Shown: in pieces, positions 1-7,700 of the stretch
Layout of the letters: each line of letters starts with the position of its first letter
How positions within the stretch are numbered: position 1 is the first letter of the stretch
DNA from: Pirellulaceae bacterium
Lineage (GTDB): Bacteria; Planctomycetota; Planctomycetia; Pirellulales; Pirellulaceae
Reading direction: 5' to 3'
Assembly (NCBI GenBank): GCA_030744095.1
Contig: JASLRF010000022.1
Location: 1-9,082, forward strand
Length of the DNA stretch: 9,082 nucleotides
Notes under the pieces: generated by a model
The model's database searches: none
Seen by the model: the letters and a program-made list of their open reading frames with translations, nothing else
Told to the model about the DNA's origin: nothing
Translations under genes and position numbers: made by a program

Positions 1-2051
1 AGCGCTGGGCGAAACCACGGCTGGAATCGCTTGTCGCGCAGGAGCCGGACACCGCGGAAGAGCGCCGACAGCAACTACACGCTCGCCTGGCGTTGGTCAG
101 TGGGGACGCAAGTCACATCCAACCGCTGCTGAAAGCCCTGTTGGCCGCGGAGACGTCCGTGTCCCACGTCGGTGTCATTCGCGATGCCCTCGAAGCCCGT
201 GCGGCGGAGTTTTCTGAGCAGTTGTGGTCGGTTCTGCACGACACGCAGGAATCGAAGTCGTACCGCTTTCGAGCCGGGCTGGCTTTGGCGAAATATGATC
301 CGCACGAAGAGCGTTGGACGGACAACGACTGGCGAACTCTTGCCGAGCAACTGGCGATCGCGAACCCGGAACATCAACGTGCGTTGCGCGACCTCCTGAG
401 GCCCGTTCGCGCCGACTTGATCGAACCGCTGGAAACGCTGTTCGCCGATGAAGAGAGTTCCGACGCGCAAGCCGGCGCGGCCAACGCGCTGGCCGATTAT
501 GCTCGCGACGATATTCCCCGCCTGGCTCGGTTGGTTTCCGAAGCGACTCCCCGCCAGTACCGGATTCTATATCCGCTGGTGGCCGCACCGCATGACCAAC
601 AAGTGACGGCGGCACTCGCATCGCTCGCTGCGGAGCGTCCGCAATCCCAAGATGTTTCAGACATACTGCAAATTGGACTTGCAAAACGGCGGGCAGGGGC
701 GGCAATCACGTTACTCCGTCGCGGCGCGCGCGAGCAGATCTTCGAAGTATTGCGAGTGGAGCATGACATCAACGCCCTGACCCAGTTTGTTCACCTCTGT
801 CGCGAACGCGAGGTGCGACCGGAGCAACCGATCGAATGCCTTGACGCCACGGACGAGCAGCGCAAGAGTCAAACTACGGGCCGGGCAGGAAACGACGTGA
901 TGTTCGCCCTGCTGCTGGCCCTTGGCGAGTTCACGCTGGACGAGCTTCCTGCCGACAGCCGCGACTCGCTGATCAAGCGCCTGGTTGACTGGTATGCCAA
1001 CGATCCGAGTTCGGCAGTGCACGGCGCCAGCGGTTGGCTGGTACGGCACTGGGGGCAAGAAGACCGGACTCGCGAAGTGGATCAGACACCCGTTCCGTAC
1101 GAACGTAATCGAGAGTGGTTCACCTTGGAGATCAAAGTAGCAGGCTCACTCCGTGAGCCGTCCGCCGCCGGCGCAGGAAGTGAGCCTGCTGCACGGCAAG
1201 GACCGCGCTCCCTTTTTTTCACCTTTGTCGTAGTTCCCGCCGGCGAGTACACGATTCCCGTGATGAGCACGGGTAATGCTCGTTTCCTTCTAACACCAGA
1301 TGGCGTCGCAGTATCTGTTCCCGCCGACGGTCCGCGGCTCGTCAGCGTGTCACGCCCGTTTGCCATCTTGGACCGCGAAATCACATTTGCCGAGTTAGAG
1401 GCATTCGGACTGGAAGGATTCAGGAATGACCAGTGGCGCGAACCCGTCCTGAACCGGGCTGCCCTTGGCGTGTCGTGGTACGACGCGGTGCATTTTTCCC
1501 GCTGGCTGACGGAGCAACATGGACTGGCCGAAGACGATCAAGCCTATTCGTCGGTCGAGTCACTCGCCATCGAAGGAGCCGTAGTCGACGATCAGGGTAA
1601 CGTGCCGGACTGGCCTGTTGACTTGGATCGGATCGGATTTCGACTTCCGACGATGGGCGAAAGGCAGATCGCGGCGAGGGCGGGGCTCCACCGCTACTCG
1701 CCCTTCGGTCTGGACAAGAGCCTAGCTGACCGCTATGGCTTCAACGATGATGCAATCGCCACCCATGGTGCCCGCCCGCCCCGAGGCTTTCGTCCCAATC
1801 TTTTTGGGTTGTTCGACATTGAAGGGAATGTCTACGAGTGGTGTCACGATCGGCTGCCAGAGCGTCCGGCAGAAACGTCTGGTGAGGACGATAACGCGAG
1901 AGACAAACTCAGTCGCATGTTCATGAATTCATCGCACGGGAACGGCTGGCGCGATCCAGCCGAGCGGCACAACCGCATGGGCTTCCGCGTGGCCATGACT
2001 CTTCCCGAAACGGACGTACCTTCGAACGGTGGCCATGCCAAACCCGAATAG
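1..2051 (+). CDS. C-terminal part of a planctomycete kinase-type modular protein with helical repeats and an FGE-sulfatase-like domain (5' partial)
   Basis: The frame is open from the first complete codon at 3 to the TAG at 2049-2051 (682 residues visible), so the gene begins upstream. A TTG at 93 is only an internal leucine, since family-like sequence (PRLESL...RLAL) precedes it. The first ~320 residues are Ala/Leu/Arg-rich helical, HEAT-like sequence with the stretches LRPVRADLIEPL, NALADYARDD and VHGASGWLVRHW. These are familiar to me from planctomycete Ser/Thr kinases carrying C-terminal FGE domains. From about 1218 an FGE-sulfatase fold follows: FVVVPAGEY, VSWYDAVHFSRWL, GFRLPTMGER, PNLFGLFDIEGNVYEWC and MGFRVA. 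The usual WEYA is replaced by QIAA, the RGGSW signature is missing, and no CxxxxC pair exists, so true formylglycine-generating activity is unlikely. The kinase domain is inferred and not visible. An extra segment of about 25-30 residues, encoded by a palindromic repeat, lies just before the FGE domain. Cellular location cannot be judged without the N-terminus. Confidence 0.8.
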   Translation, partial: RWAKPRLESLVAQEPDTAEERRQQLHARLALVSGDASHIQPLLKALLAAETSVSHVGVIRDALEARAAEFSEQLWSVLHDTQESKSYRFRAGLALAKYDPHEERWTDNDWRTLAEQLAIANPEHQRALRDLLRPVRADLIEPLETLFADEESSDAQAGAANALADYARDDIPRLARLVSEATPRQYRILYPLVAAPHDQQVTAALASLAAERPQSQDVSDILQIGLAKRRAGAAITLLRRGAREQIFEVLRVEHDINALTQFVHLCREREVRPEQPIECLDATDEQRKSQTTGRAGNDVMFALLLALGEFTLDELPADSRDSLIKRLVDWYANDPSSAVHGASGWLVRHWGQEDRTREVDQTPVPYERNREWFTLEIKVAGSLREPSAAGAGSEPAARQGPRSLFFTFVVVPAGEYTIPVMSTGNARFLLTPDGVAVSVPADGPRLVSVSRPFAILDREITFAELEAFGLEGFRNDQWREPVLNRAALGVSWYDAVHFSRWLTEQHGLAEDDQAYSSVESLAIEGAVVDDQGNVPDWPVDLDRIGFRLPTMGERQIAARAGLHRYSPFGLDKSLADRYGFNDDAIATHGARPPRGFRPNLFGLFDIEGNVYEWCHDRLPERPAETSGEDDNARDKLSRMFMNSSHGNGWRDPAERHNRMGFRVAMTLPETDVPSNGGHAKPE
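1139..1190. repeat. REP-like palindromic element embedded in frame in the FGE-type gene
   Basis: The left arm AGCAGGCTCACT (1139-1150) is the exact reverse complement of AGTGAGCCTGCT (1179-1190), giving 12-bp outer arms. A nested hairpin, GGCTCAC-TCC-GTGAGCC, occupies 1143-1159. The left half has the same core as the palindromes at 2468-2488 and 5695-5721. The right half repeats that core in inverse orientation, so the unit resembles a paired, BIME-like arrangement. It is read through in frame and encodes the low-complexity stretch AGSLREPSAAGAGSEPAAR. A T7 run at 1213-1219 follows about 22 nt later. I infer a mobile or formerly mobile palindrome tolerated in a linker. Confidence 0.7.
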
Positions 2052-2467
2052 TGCCCTAACGGACATATGTTGAATCGCGGGACGGGATGAGCGCTTGCCG
2101 TCTTTGAGCAGTACCAGAGTATCGCACAGTTGCTGATTTCTTTCCGAGTGAGCGGGCGGGAGAAATGCGCTAATTCGTGGCGTAGTCCGATGAAATTTAC
2201 ACCGACGTAGATCTCCCCTTCGGCCAACGCCGAAAACGTCCCGGGCTACACTCCGGTTCCTCCTGTCGATAACACGTATCATTATGGCGACGCGCCACGT
2301 GGCAGGGGTCGTCGAGGCACGCTCCGCCGAAAGTCGTTTCATCGTCAGCTGCGGCTAAAGCCAACGTACCGGAATCACTGGCACCAGCCCTGGAAGTCTA
2401 TTACCGACACCTGCCCATCTACCAGCATCTCTGGAAGACCGCAGCGGCCCATTGGCCGCAACCAAAG

Positions 2468-2488
2468 AGCAGGCATACTCCGTGTGCC
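2468..2488. repeat. REP-like palindrome, second copy
   Basis: This copy reads AGCAGGCATAC, then TCC, then GTGTGCC. The inner arms GGCATAC and GTGTGCC (2472-2478 and 2482-2488) pair with one G-T wobble around the loop TCC. Only the short half of the element is present, without the inverse right half seen at 1179-1190. It shares the AGCAGGC start, the ACTCCGTG centre and the GCC end with the other two copies. Confidence 0.6.
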
Positions 2489-2619
2489 AACGACTACCAA
2501 GCGCGCCTGGACGGCGCGGAGACGTGACCAAAGTCGTCCTGTTCCCGCCGTTGACGACGACCGGTCTGACGTGCTAGAAACACTCGATGAACTGAAGTTC
2601 TCAATCGACAGAGCCGCAC

Positions 2620-2625
2620 AAGGAG
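2620..2625 (+). promoter_or_regulatory. Ribosome binding site deciding a GTG start
   Basis: AAGGAG lies 8 nt before the GTG at 2634. This is near-ideal Shine-Dalgarno strength and spacing, and it is the main reason to accept the short downstream frame as a real gene starting with GTG. Confidence 0.7.
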
Positions 2626-2633
2626 CCTAACGC

Positions 2634-2819
2634 GTGTCAGGAAGTGAACGACGCCGAGAGATCAGTCGCCGCCGCATTCGGAAGAGGAAGTGCCAGATTT
2701 TGAAGCGAAAAGCTGAAAAAGCGAGCATTTCGGACAAGGCTGGGATTGCGACGAAGCTCCGCCAATTGACCCCGGGTGCCGAAGAACTGGTCAAGCGCTG
2801 GTCATTGGAAGATCGATAG
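2634..2819 (+). CDS. Small Arg/Lys-rich protein, DUF6800-like (planctomycete)
   Basis: This 61-residue protein starts at GTG, 8 nt after a clear AAGGAG. The first third is extremely basic (SERRREISRRRIRKRK), followed by KAEKASISDKAGIATKLRQL and a conserved-looking end TPGAEELVKRWSLED. The arrangement of a basic helix, a KAS.S.KA..A.K.R.LTPGAE core and a short tail matches my memory of a small uncharacterised planctomycete family (DUF6800). That assignment is from memory and unverified. There is no signal peptide or membrane segment, and one cysteine. The charge would suit binding to RNA, the ribosome or DNA, but this is only inference. The gene converges on clpB with 68 nt between the two stop codons and no evident terminator. 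It could be transcribed with whatever lies in the decayed region upstream. Confidence 0.68.
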   Translation: MSGSERRREISRRRIRKRKCQILKRKAEKASISDKAGIATKLRQLTPGAEELVKRWSLEDR

Positions 2820-2887
2820 CGACGGCACCCTGCGGTTCTTCGCGCGGCCAACACTGTCGCCCAATTGGCTGGCTTGGGTACTGGTTA

Positions 2888-5584
2888 TTACGATGTGACT
2901 TCGGCCCCAGTTTCCGACGCTTCATCCGATTGTTGCGGTTCGGCGCCCTCTGTGAACGAAAACTCGCCATCGGCGAAGTCGATCACCAGGCGCGTACCGC
3001 TCTGAATGTTGCGTTTGAGGATTTCGGTGGCCAAAGGGTTTTGAACCTGTTGCTGAATCACACGCTTCAATGGTCGCGCGCCATAAGTTGGCTCGTAGCC
3101 TAATGTGGCGATCTCGGAAATCGCCGCTTCCGTCACGGTCAAGCCGATCTCTTGCAGGGCGAGCTGTCGACGGAGCTGCTCGATCTGCAGTTGAACGATG
3201 CGGCGGATTTGTGGGCGATCCAACGGATGGAAAACGATCGATTCATCAATCCGGTTGAGGAATTCGGGAAGAAAACGCGCTTCCATTGCCGCCGTCACGG
3301 CAGCATGGATCGAATCATCCGACCCACCTTCATGCGAAATCTGTTGGATCAACTCGCTACCTACGTTGCTGGTCATCACAACGAGCGTATTGGTGAAGTC
3401 AACAGTCTTGCCATGGTTGTCAGTCAGGCGTCCGTCGTCGAGCACTTGCAGCAAGATGTTGAACACATCGCGATGGACTTTTTCGATTTCATCGAGCAAG
3501 ATGACGGAATATGGACGACGGCGAATCGCTTCGGTCAACTTTCCACCTTCCTCATAGCCAACGTAACCAGGCGGCGCGCCGATCAAACGACTGACATTGT
3601 GCTTCTCCATGTATTCGCTCATGTCGATGCGAACCAGCGCGGATTCATCGTCAAACATGACTTCTGCGAGCGCCTTGCAGAGTTCGGTCTTTCCGACGCC
3701 GGTCGGCCCTAAAAAGATGAACGACCCGATCGGGCGATTAGGATCTTGCAGACCGCTTCGGCTGCGGCGCACGGCATTGGCGATCGACGCAACTGCTTCG
3801 TCTTGACCGATGACGCGCTGGTGCAGACGTTCTTCGAGCACCAACAGTTTGGCACGTTCGGTTTCCATCATTCGCGAAACGGGCACGCCGGTCCATACAC
3901 TGACCACTTCGGCAATTGCGTCTTCACCGACTTCCTGTCGAAGCAGGCGTCGTTCGACGGGGCGCTGTGTCGCGTTTTGTTCTTGGTTGTCCGCTTCCTG
4001 TTTCTCAATTCGATCGGCGATACTGCGTCGTGACGAATCCAATTCGTAGAGCCTTTGATACTCGTCCTCGCTGACAGGTTGTCCGGTCGATTGTTTTTCC
4101 TTGATGGTCGTTTCCAACGTGACAAATTCGTGTTCCACAGCCTCGGCTTCCTGGCGAATCTTCTGGATATCTTCGACATCCAGTTTCTCCGCTTCCCACT
4201 GCTCGCGGAGGTCCGCTAGTTCGGCTTTGCCTTGTTTCATTTCCGCCTCGACTTCCGCCAGGCGGACGGTCGCTGTTTCGTCGGTCTCGGCCGCCAGCTG
4301 TCGTTGGGCAAGCTCCAGCTGGCGGAGGCGGCGTTGCACTTCGTCGATTTCGGCGGGCACGCTTTCCAGTTCCATGGCCAACCGGCTGGCCGCCTCGTCC
4401 ACGAGATCGATAGCTTTGTCTGGGAGAAAGCGATCGGTGATGTAGCGCGACGAAAGGCGGGCGGCTGCGATCAGTGCAGCATCTTTGATCTTGACGCCGT
4501 GGTGCGATTCGTAACGTGGTTTCAACCCGCGGAGGATTGAAATCGTGTCCTCTTCCGACGGCTCACCGACATACACGGGTTGAAAGCGGCGTTCCAGCGC
4601 CTTGTCTTTTTCGACATGCTGGCGGTACTCGTCCAGTGTCGTCGCGCCGATACAACGCAGTTCGCCGCGAGCCAACGCGGGTTTGAGTAGGTTGGCCGCG
4701 TCCGCCGCGCCCTCGGCTGCACCCGCGCCGACGAGCGTGTGCAGTTCGTCAATGAACAGAATAATATCGCCACCGGCAGTCTGGATTTCGCGCAGCACGG
4801 CTTTCATCCGTTCCTCAAACTCGCCGCGAAACTTCGTTCCAGCAATCAAAGAGCCCAGGTCCAATGCGATGACGCGTTTGTTTTTCAAGCTCTGAGGGAC
4901 GTCGCCTTGCACGATGCGCAGTGCCAGTCCCTCGGCAATCGCCGTCTTGCCTACGCCAGGTTCGCCGATCAACACGGGATTGTTTTTCGTGCGGCGCGAG
5001 AGTACCTGGATGACACGTCGGATTTCCGTGTCGCGTCCGACCACGGGATCGAGTTTGCCTTGGTTGGCATGTTCAACCAGATCAATGCCGTATTTTTCCA
5101 AGGCTTGGTATTTGTCTTCGGGCGTCTGGTCCGAAACACGCGCCGTGCCGCGCACTTCCTGCATGGCAGCCAGCAGATCATCCGTACGAATCCCGTTCAG
5201 CTGCAGGGCCTTTTGGGCCTTGGAATCGATCTTCGTCAGGGCCACAAGTAGATGTTCGGTCGAGACGAAATCGTCTTGCATCGCCGAGGCGTCGCGCTGG
5301 CTCGTTTCAAGAACCTGCTGAAGTTCGCGGCTGAGCTGTGGAGGGGCGCCGCCACTGGCCTGCGGGAACCGCTTTAGCTCGGCCTCCAGCATCGTTCCAA
5401 GCTGGTCAACATTGACACCAATCTTATTCAGGATTGGGCGGACGATTCCACTTTCTTCCTTGATCAGGGCCGTCAACAGGTGTAACGGGTCGAACTGAGG
5501 GTGCCCCTGATCGGCGGCAAGCTCCTGTCCGTTTGCTACGGATTCTTGGGCTTTGATCGTCAGTTTGTCCATCCGAAATGCCAT
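2888..5584 (-). CDS. clpB: ClpB, Hsp100 AAA+ protein disaggregase
   Basis: This 898-residue ATP-driven cytosolic hexamer pulls polypeptides out of aggregates together with DnaK. The Clp N-domain repeats occupy about 1-150. AAA domain 1 has Walker A GEPGVGKT (207-214), pore loop GTKFRGEFE (F252 where tyrosine is usual) and Walker B IILFIDE (274-280). A long coiled-coil middle domain runs about 408-540. AAA domain 2 has Walker A GPTGVGKT (626-633), pore loop GAPPGYVGY (Y674), Walker B VILLDE (694-699) and sensor-2 GARPLKR (835-841). E. coli ClpB is 857 aa, and the excess is mostly an acidic tail after about 875 plus middle-domain differences. The coiled-coil middle domain separates it from ClpA and ClpX. 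The ATG at 5584 has a GGGGAGG ribosome site 6 nt upstream and gives the normal N-terminus. It lies 163 nt downstream of dnaK on the same strand, so co-transcription is likely. Confidence 0.98.
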   Translation of the reverse strand: MAFRMDKLTIKAQESVANGQELAADQGHPQFDPLHLLTALIKEESGIVRPILNKIGVNVDQLGTMLEAELKRFPQASGGAPPQLSRELQQVLETSQRDASAMQDDFVSTEHLLVALTKIDSKAQKALQLNGIRTDDLLAAMQEVRGTARVSDQTPEDKYQALEKYGIDLVEHANQGKLDPVVGRDTEIRRVIQVLSRRTKNNPVLIGEPGVGKTAIAEGLALRIVQGDVPQSLKNKRVIALDLGSLIAGTKFRGEFEERMKAVLREIQTAGGDIILFIDELHTLVGAGAAEGAADAANLLKPALARGELRCIGATTLDEYRQHVEKDKALERRFQPVYVGEPSEEDTISILRGLKPRYESHHGVKIKDAALIAAARLSSRYITDRFLPDKAIDLVDEAASRLAMELESVPAEIDEVQRRLRQLELAQRQLAAETDETATVRLAEVEAEMKQGKAELADLREQWEAEKLDVEDIQKIRQEAEAVEHEFVTLETTIKEKQSTGQPVSEDEYQRLYELDSSRRSIADRIEKQEADNQEQNATQRPVERRLLRQEVGEDAIAEVVSVWTGVPVSRMMETERAKLLVLEERLHQRVIGQDEAVASIANAVRRSRSGLQDPNRPIGSFIFLGPTGVGKTELCKALAEVMFDDESALVRIDMSEYMEKHNVSRLIGAPPGYVGYEEGGKLTEAIRRRPYSVILLDEIEKVHRDVFNILLQVLDDGRLTDNHGKTVDFTNTLVVMTSNVGSELIQQISHEGGSDDSIHAAVTAAMEARFLPEFLNRIDESIVFHPLDRPQIRRIVQLQIEQLRRQLALQEIGLTVTEAAISEIATLGYEPTYGARPLKRVIQQQVQNPLATEILKRNIQSGTRLVIDFADGEFSFTEGAEPQQSDEASETGAEVTS

Positions 5585-5590
5585 GACGTG

Positions 5591-5597
5591 CCTCCCC
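5591..5597 (-). promoter_or_regulatory. Ribosome binding site of clpB
   Basis: On the minus strand GGGGAGG lies 6 nt before the ATG at 5584. It is strong and fixes the clpB start. A 9-bp hairpin (5603-5626) ends just 5 nt upstream of it. Confidence 0.85.
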
Positions 5598-5602
5598 TTG
5601 AC

Positions 5603-5626
5603 GCGCTCGGCGCACAGGCCGAGCGC
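5603..5626. repeat. 9-bp hairpin directly upstream of the clpB ribosome binding site
   Basis: GCGCTCGGC (5603-5611) is the exact reverse complement of GCCGAGCGC (5618-5626), with a 6-nt loop. In the minus-strand transcript it sits 5 nt before the Shine-Dalgarno sequence. No U-run follows, so it is not a standard terminator. It could stabilise a processed clpB mRNA end or modulate ribosome entry, both of which are inference. Confidence 0.6.
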
Positions 5627-5666
5627 ACCGTTGCTCAGTAGCTCTCAGAGTCCTTTTCGCTCACTT

Positions 5667-5683
5667 CTGCGCGGCGTGCGCAG
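5667..5683. repeat. Small hairpin in the dnaK-clpB spacer
   Basis: CTGCGC (5667-5672) pairs with GCGCAG (5678-5683) around GGCGT. It is the middle of three hairpins in the spacer. A 6-bp stem alone could arise by chance in GC-rich DNA. Confidence 0.4.
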
Positions 5684-5694
5684 TTGTTCGATAG

Positions 5695-5721
5695 CAGCAG
5701 GCGCACTCCGTGCGCCTGCTG
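5695..5721. repeat. REP-like palindrome, third copy, between dnaK and clpB
   Basis: CAGCAGGCGCAC (5695-5706), loop TCC, GTGCGCCTGCTG (5710-5721) form a perfect 12-bp stem, the strongest hairpin of the window. It has the same AGCAGGC...ACTCCGTG...GCC core as the copies at 1139 and 2468. In the transcript it begins 26 nt after the dnaK stop. No U-run follows on either strand, so a role as an mRNA 3'-end stabiliser or partial attenuator is more likely than full termination. A second perfect palindrome, GGCTGCAGCC, lies beside it at 5726-5735. Confidence 0.75.
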
Positions 5722-5747
5722 ACTTGGCTGCAGCCGTTGGGCCGTTC

Positions 5748-7688
5748 TTAGGAGTCCTTTACTTCGAACTCGGCATCGATTGCGTCGTCTTCGCCTGCGG
5801 CCGCTTCGGTGTCACCTGACGTATCTTCGGCGGGATCTTCTGCACCGGGTGCGGCGCCACCTTTTTCGTAGATCATTTTCCCAAATGCCATGCGAGCCTG
5901 TTCCAGCTCGTCGATGGCGGACTTGATCGGTCCATGATCTTCGCCTTTTGCTGCCTCGCGGACCTTTTCGATTGCCTTGTTGAGCGGCTCGCGATCGTCG
6001 TCGGTCAGTTTGTCCTCGTGCTCTTTGATTTCCTTCTCGAACTGGAAGGTCAAATGCTCGGCTTCATTCCGTGCGGTCGCCAATTCAAATTCTCGTTTAT
6101 CATCGTCGGCGTTTGCTTCGGCGTCTTGCTGCATACGTTCGATTTCCGATTCGTCCAGGGCAGACGACTCTTTGATCGTAACGGACGCTTCTTTGTTCGA
6201 CTTCAGTTCCTTGGCCGAAACAGCCAGAATGCCGTTTTGATCGATGTCGAACTTGACTTCGATTTGGGGAGTTCCACGCGGTGCGGGAGGAAAGTCCTCC
6301 AGGTTGAATTCGCCCAGCAAGCGATTGTGCGTCGCCATTTTGCGCTCGCCCTGAAAGACCCTAACCGTAACCGCAGTTTGGCCATCGGCAGCGGTGCTAA
6401 AGGTGTTCTTCTTTTCCGCCGGGATCGTGGTGTTGCGATCGACCAATGATGTGAAGATGCCGCCTTCGGTTTCGATTCCCAGCGTCAATGGAGTCACATC
6501 CAACAACAGCACGTCGGTTCGATCACCCGCCAGGACACTCCCTTGGATCGCGGCACCCACCGCCACAACCTCGTCTGGGTTGACACCCTTGTGTGGGTCT
6601 TTTCCAAAGATTTCCTTAACCATCGTCGCCACTTTGGGGACACGCGTCGAGCCACCAACCAGCACGATTTCGTCGATATCACTGGGTTTGAGCTTCGCGT
6701 CGGCCAAGGCCTGCTGGACCGGCTTGCGGCACCTTTCGACGAGAACGTCAATCAACTCCTCGAAAGTCGATCGAGTAATGTTCACCTGCAGATGCTTGGG
6801 TCCCCCGGCATCAGCGGTGACGAAAGGCAGATTGATATCTGTTTGTGGAACGGAGCTCAATTCCTTCTTGGCTTTTTCGCACGCTTCCTGCAGTCGTTGC
6901 AGCGCCATCTCGTCCTGACGGAGGTCGATGCCTTGTTCTTTCTTGAATTGGTCGGCGACATAGTTGATAAGTACCTGGTCGAAGTCGTCGCCGCCAAGGT
7001 GGGTATCGCCGCTGGTACTGATCACTTGGAAAACGCGGCTCTCTTGACCGTCATCGCCAGCATCGGCAACTTCCAACACGGACACATCGAACGTACCACC
7101 ACCCAGGTCGAAGACGACAATCCGCTCGTCTTTCTTTCTCTCCAAACCGTAAGCCATAGCAGCGGCCGTCGGTTCGTTAATGATTCGAGCGACTTCGAGC
7201 CCGGCGATTTGGCCGGCATCTTTGGTTGCCTGACGCTGCGCGTCGTTAAAGTAAGCGGGAACGGTGATCACGGCTTTGTTGACCTTTTGGCCCAGATAAG
7301 ATTCCGCCGCTTCCTTGAGTTTGCGGAGTGTTTTCGCGGAGATCTCCTGTGGCGTGTATTCGTCGTCGCCGATCTTGATCTTGACGTAGTCGTTCGGCCC
7401 ACCGACGACTCCGTACGGCACCATTGTTTCTTCTGACTTGACTTCGCTATGCCGGCGTCCCATGAATCGCTTGACCGAATAAACGGTGCGACGCGGGTTC
7501 GTCACGGCTTGACGGCGTGCAGGTTCACCGACGAGCGTTTCACCCTTCTCTGTGAAGGCCACAACGCTGGGCGTCAGACGATTGCCTTCCGGGTTGGGGA
7601 TGACCTTCGCTTCGCTGCCTTCCATGACCGCAACCACGGAGTTCGTGGTGCCGAGATCAATGCCGATAATAACTTCGCCTTGAGCCAT
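5748..7688 (-). CDS. dnaK: DnaK, Hsp70 chaperone
   Basis: This 646-residue cytosolic ATPase binds exposed hydrophobic segments in cycles driven by DnaJ and GrpE. The nucleotide-binding domain (about 1-390) holds [10 protein letters not shown] (8-17), [12 protein letters not shown] (171-182), [11 protein letters not shown] (193-203, with T199 at the E. coli position) and [12 protein letters not shown] (342-353). The interdomain linker [10 protein letters not shown] (392-401) is intact, and the substrate-binding domain and helical lid follow. The acidic tail ends [12 protein letters not shown], close to the usual EEVD-like bacterial DnaK end. Length is normal for the family. The frame is open to an ATG at 7751, but the ATG at 7688 is preferred because it gives the family N-terminus ([13 protein letters not shown]) and has GAGGAG 6 nt upstream. 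clpB follows on the same strand, while grpE, dnaJ and hrcA are absent nearby. I see no CIRCE element upstream. Confidence 0.98.
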   Translation of the reverse strand: MAQGEVIIGIDLGTTNSVVAVMEGSEAKVIPNPEGNRLTPSVVAFTEKGETLVGEPARRQAVTNPRRTVYSVKRFMGRRHSEVKSEETMVPYGVVGGPNDYVKIKIGDDEYTPQEISAKTLRKLKEAAESYLGQKVNKAVITVPAYFNDAQRQATKDAGQIAGLEVARIINEPTAAAMAYGLERKKDERIVVFDLGGGTFDVSVLEVADAGDDGQESRVFQVISTSGDTHLGGDDFDQVLINYVADQFKKEQGIDLRQDEMALQRLQEACEKAKKELSSVPQTDINLPFVTADAGGPKHLQVNITRSTFEELIDVLVERCRKPVQQALADAKLKPSDIDEIVLVGGSTRVPKVATMVKEIFGKDPHKGVNPDEVVAVGAAIQGSVLAGDRTDVLLLDVTPLTLGIETEGGIFTSLVDRNTTIPAEKKNTFSTAADGQTAVTVRVFQGERKMATHNRLLGEFNLEDFPPAPRGTPQIEVKFDIDQNGILAVSAKELKSNKEASVTIKESSALDESEIERMQQDAEANADDDKREFELATARNEAEHLTFQFEKEIKEHEDKLTDDDREPLNKAIEKVREAAKGEDHGPIKSAIDELEQARMAFGKMIYEKGGAAPGAEDPAEDTSGDTEAAAGEDDAIDAEFEVKDS

Positions 7689-7694
7689 GATGTG

Positions 7695-7700
7695 CTCCTC
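7695..7700 (-). promoter_or_regulatory. Ribosome binding site of dnaK
   Basis: On the minus strand GAGGAG stands 6 nt before the ATG at 7688. This favours that start over the in-frame ATG at 7751, which would add 21 hydrophilic residues not typical of DnaK. Confidence 0.85.

Larger units (their letters stand above)
2273..2630 (+). pseudogene. Possible decayed gene fragment(s) in two frames
   Basis: Frame 2 is open from 2273 to the TGA at 2525-2527. Around 2360-2460 it reads like real protein: VPESLAPALEVYYRHLPIY then QHLWKTAAAHW. Frame 3 then reads AVDDDRSDVLETLDELKFS-IDRAAQGA and stops at 2628-2630, right at the next gene's ribosome binding site. Neither part has a convincing start codon with a Shine-Dalgarno sequence. 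The palindrome copy at 2468-2488 interrupts the first part and turns it into less protein-like sequence. I do not recognise the family. A frameshifted remnant is one reading, and chance open frames in GC-rich DNA are the alternative. Confidence 0.22.
2052..2633. other. 582-nt gap without a convincing intact gene
   Basis: No intact gene with a start codon, ribosome binding site and recognisable protein was found here on either strand. The first ~220 nt carry stops in all plus frames, and the long minus-strand frames are antisense run-ons from the FGE-type gene. A small inverted repeat TTCGGC-CAAC-GCCGAA (2219-2234) lacks a following T-run, so it is not an intrinsic terminator. From about 2273 onward two plus frames look coding-like (listed separately), and a palindrome copy sits at 2468-2488. 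The last bases hold the ribosome binding site of the small gene at 2634. Confidence 0.6.

Noticed and set aside
2219..2234. Inverted repeat TTCGGC-CAAC-GCCGAA as a terminator of the FGE-type gene
   Set aside because: The stem is short, no T-run follows on either strand, and it lies 170 nt beyond the stop codon.
1929..2342. Minus-strand 137-codon frame spanning the end of the FGE-type gene and the gap
   Set aside because: Its upper part is the antisense of real coding sequence. The translation is Arg-rich and featureless, without a ribosome binding site.
2820..2887. Bidirectional terminator between the small gene and clpB
   Set aside because: Only weak pairings such as CCCAA/TTGGG and CCAATTGG are present, with no T-run on either strand.
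4739..5251. Plus-strand frames of 100-190 codons opposite clpB, e.g. here and at 3152-3712
   Set aside because: They mirror conserved ClpB codons, have no ribosome binding sites and resemble no family.
6543..7436. A 297-codon plus-strand frame opposite dnaK
   Set aside because: Long open frames antisense to Hsp70 genes are a known effect of dnaK codon use and have been misannotated as NAD-glutamate dehydrogenase. The minus strand encodes an intact, highly conserved DnaK.
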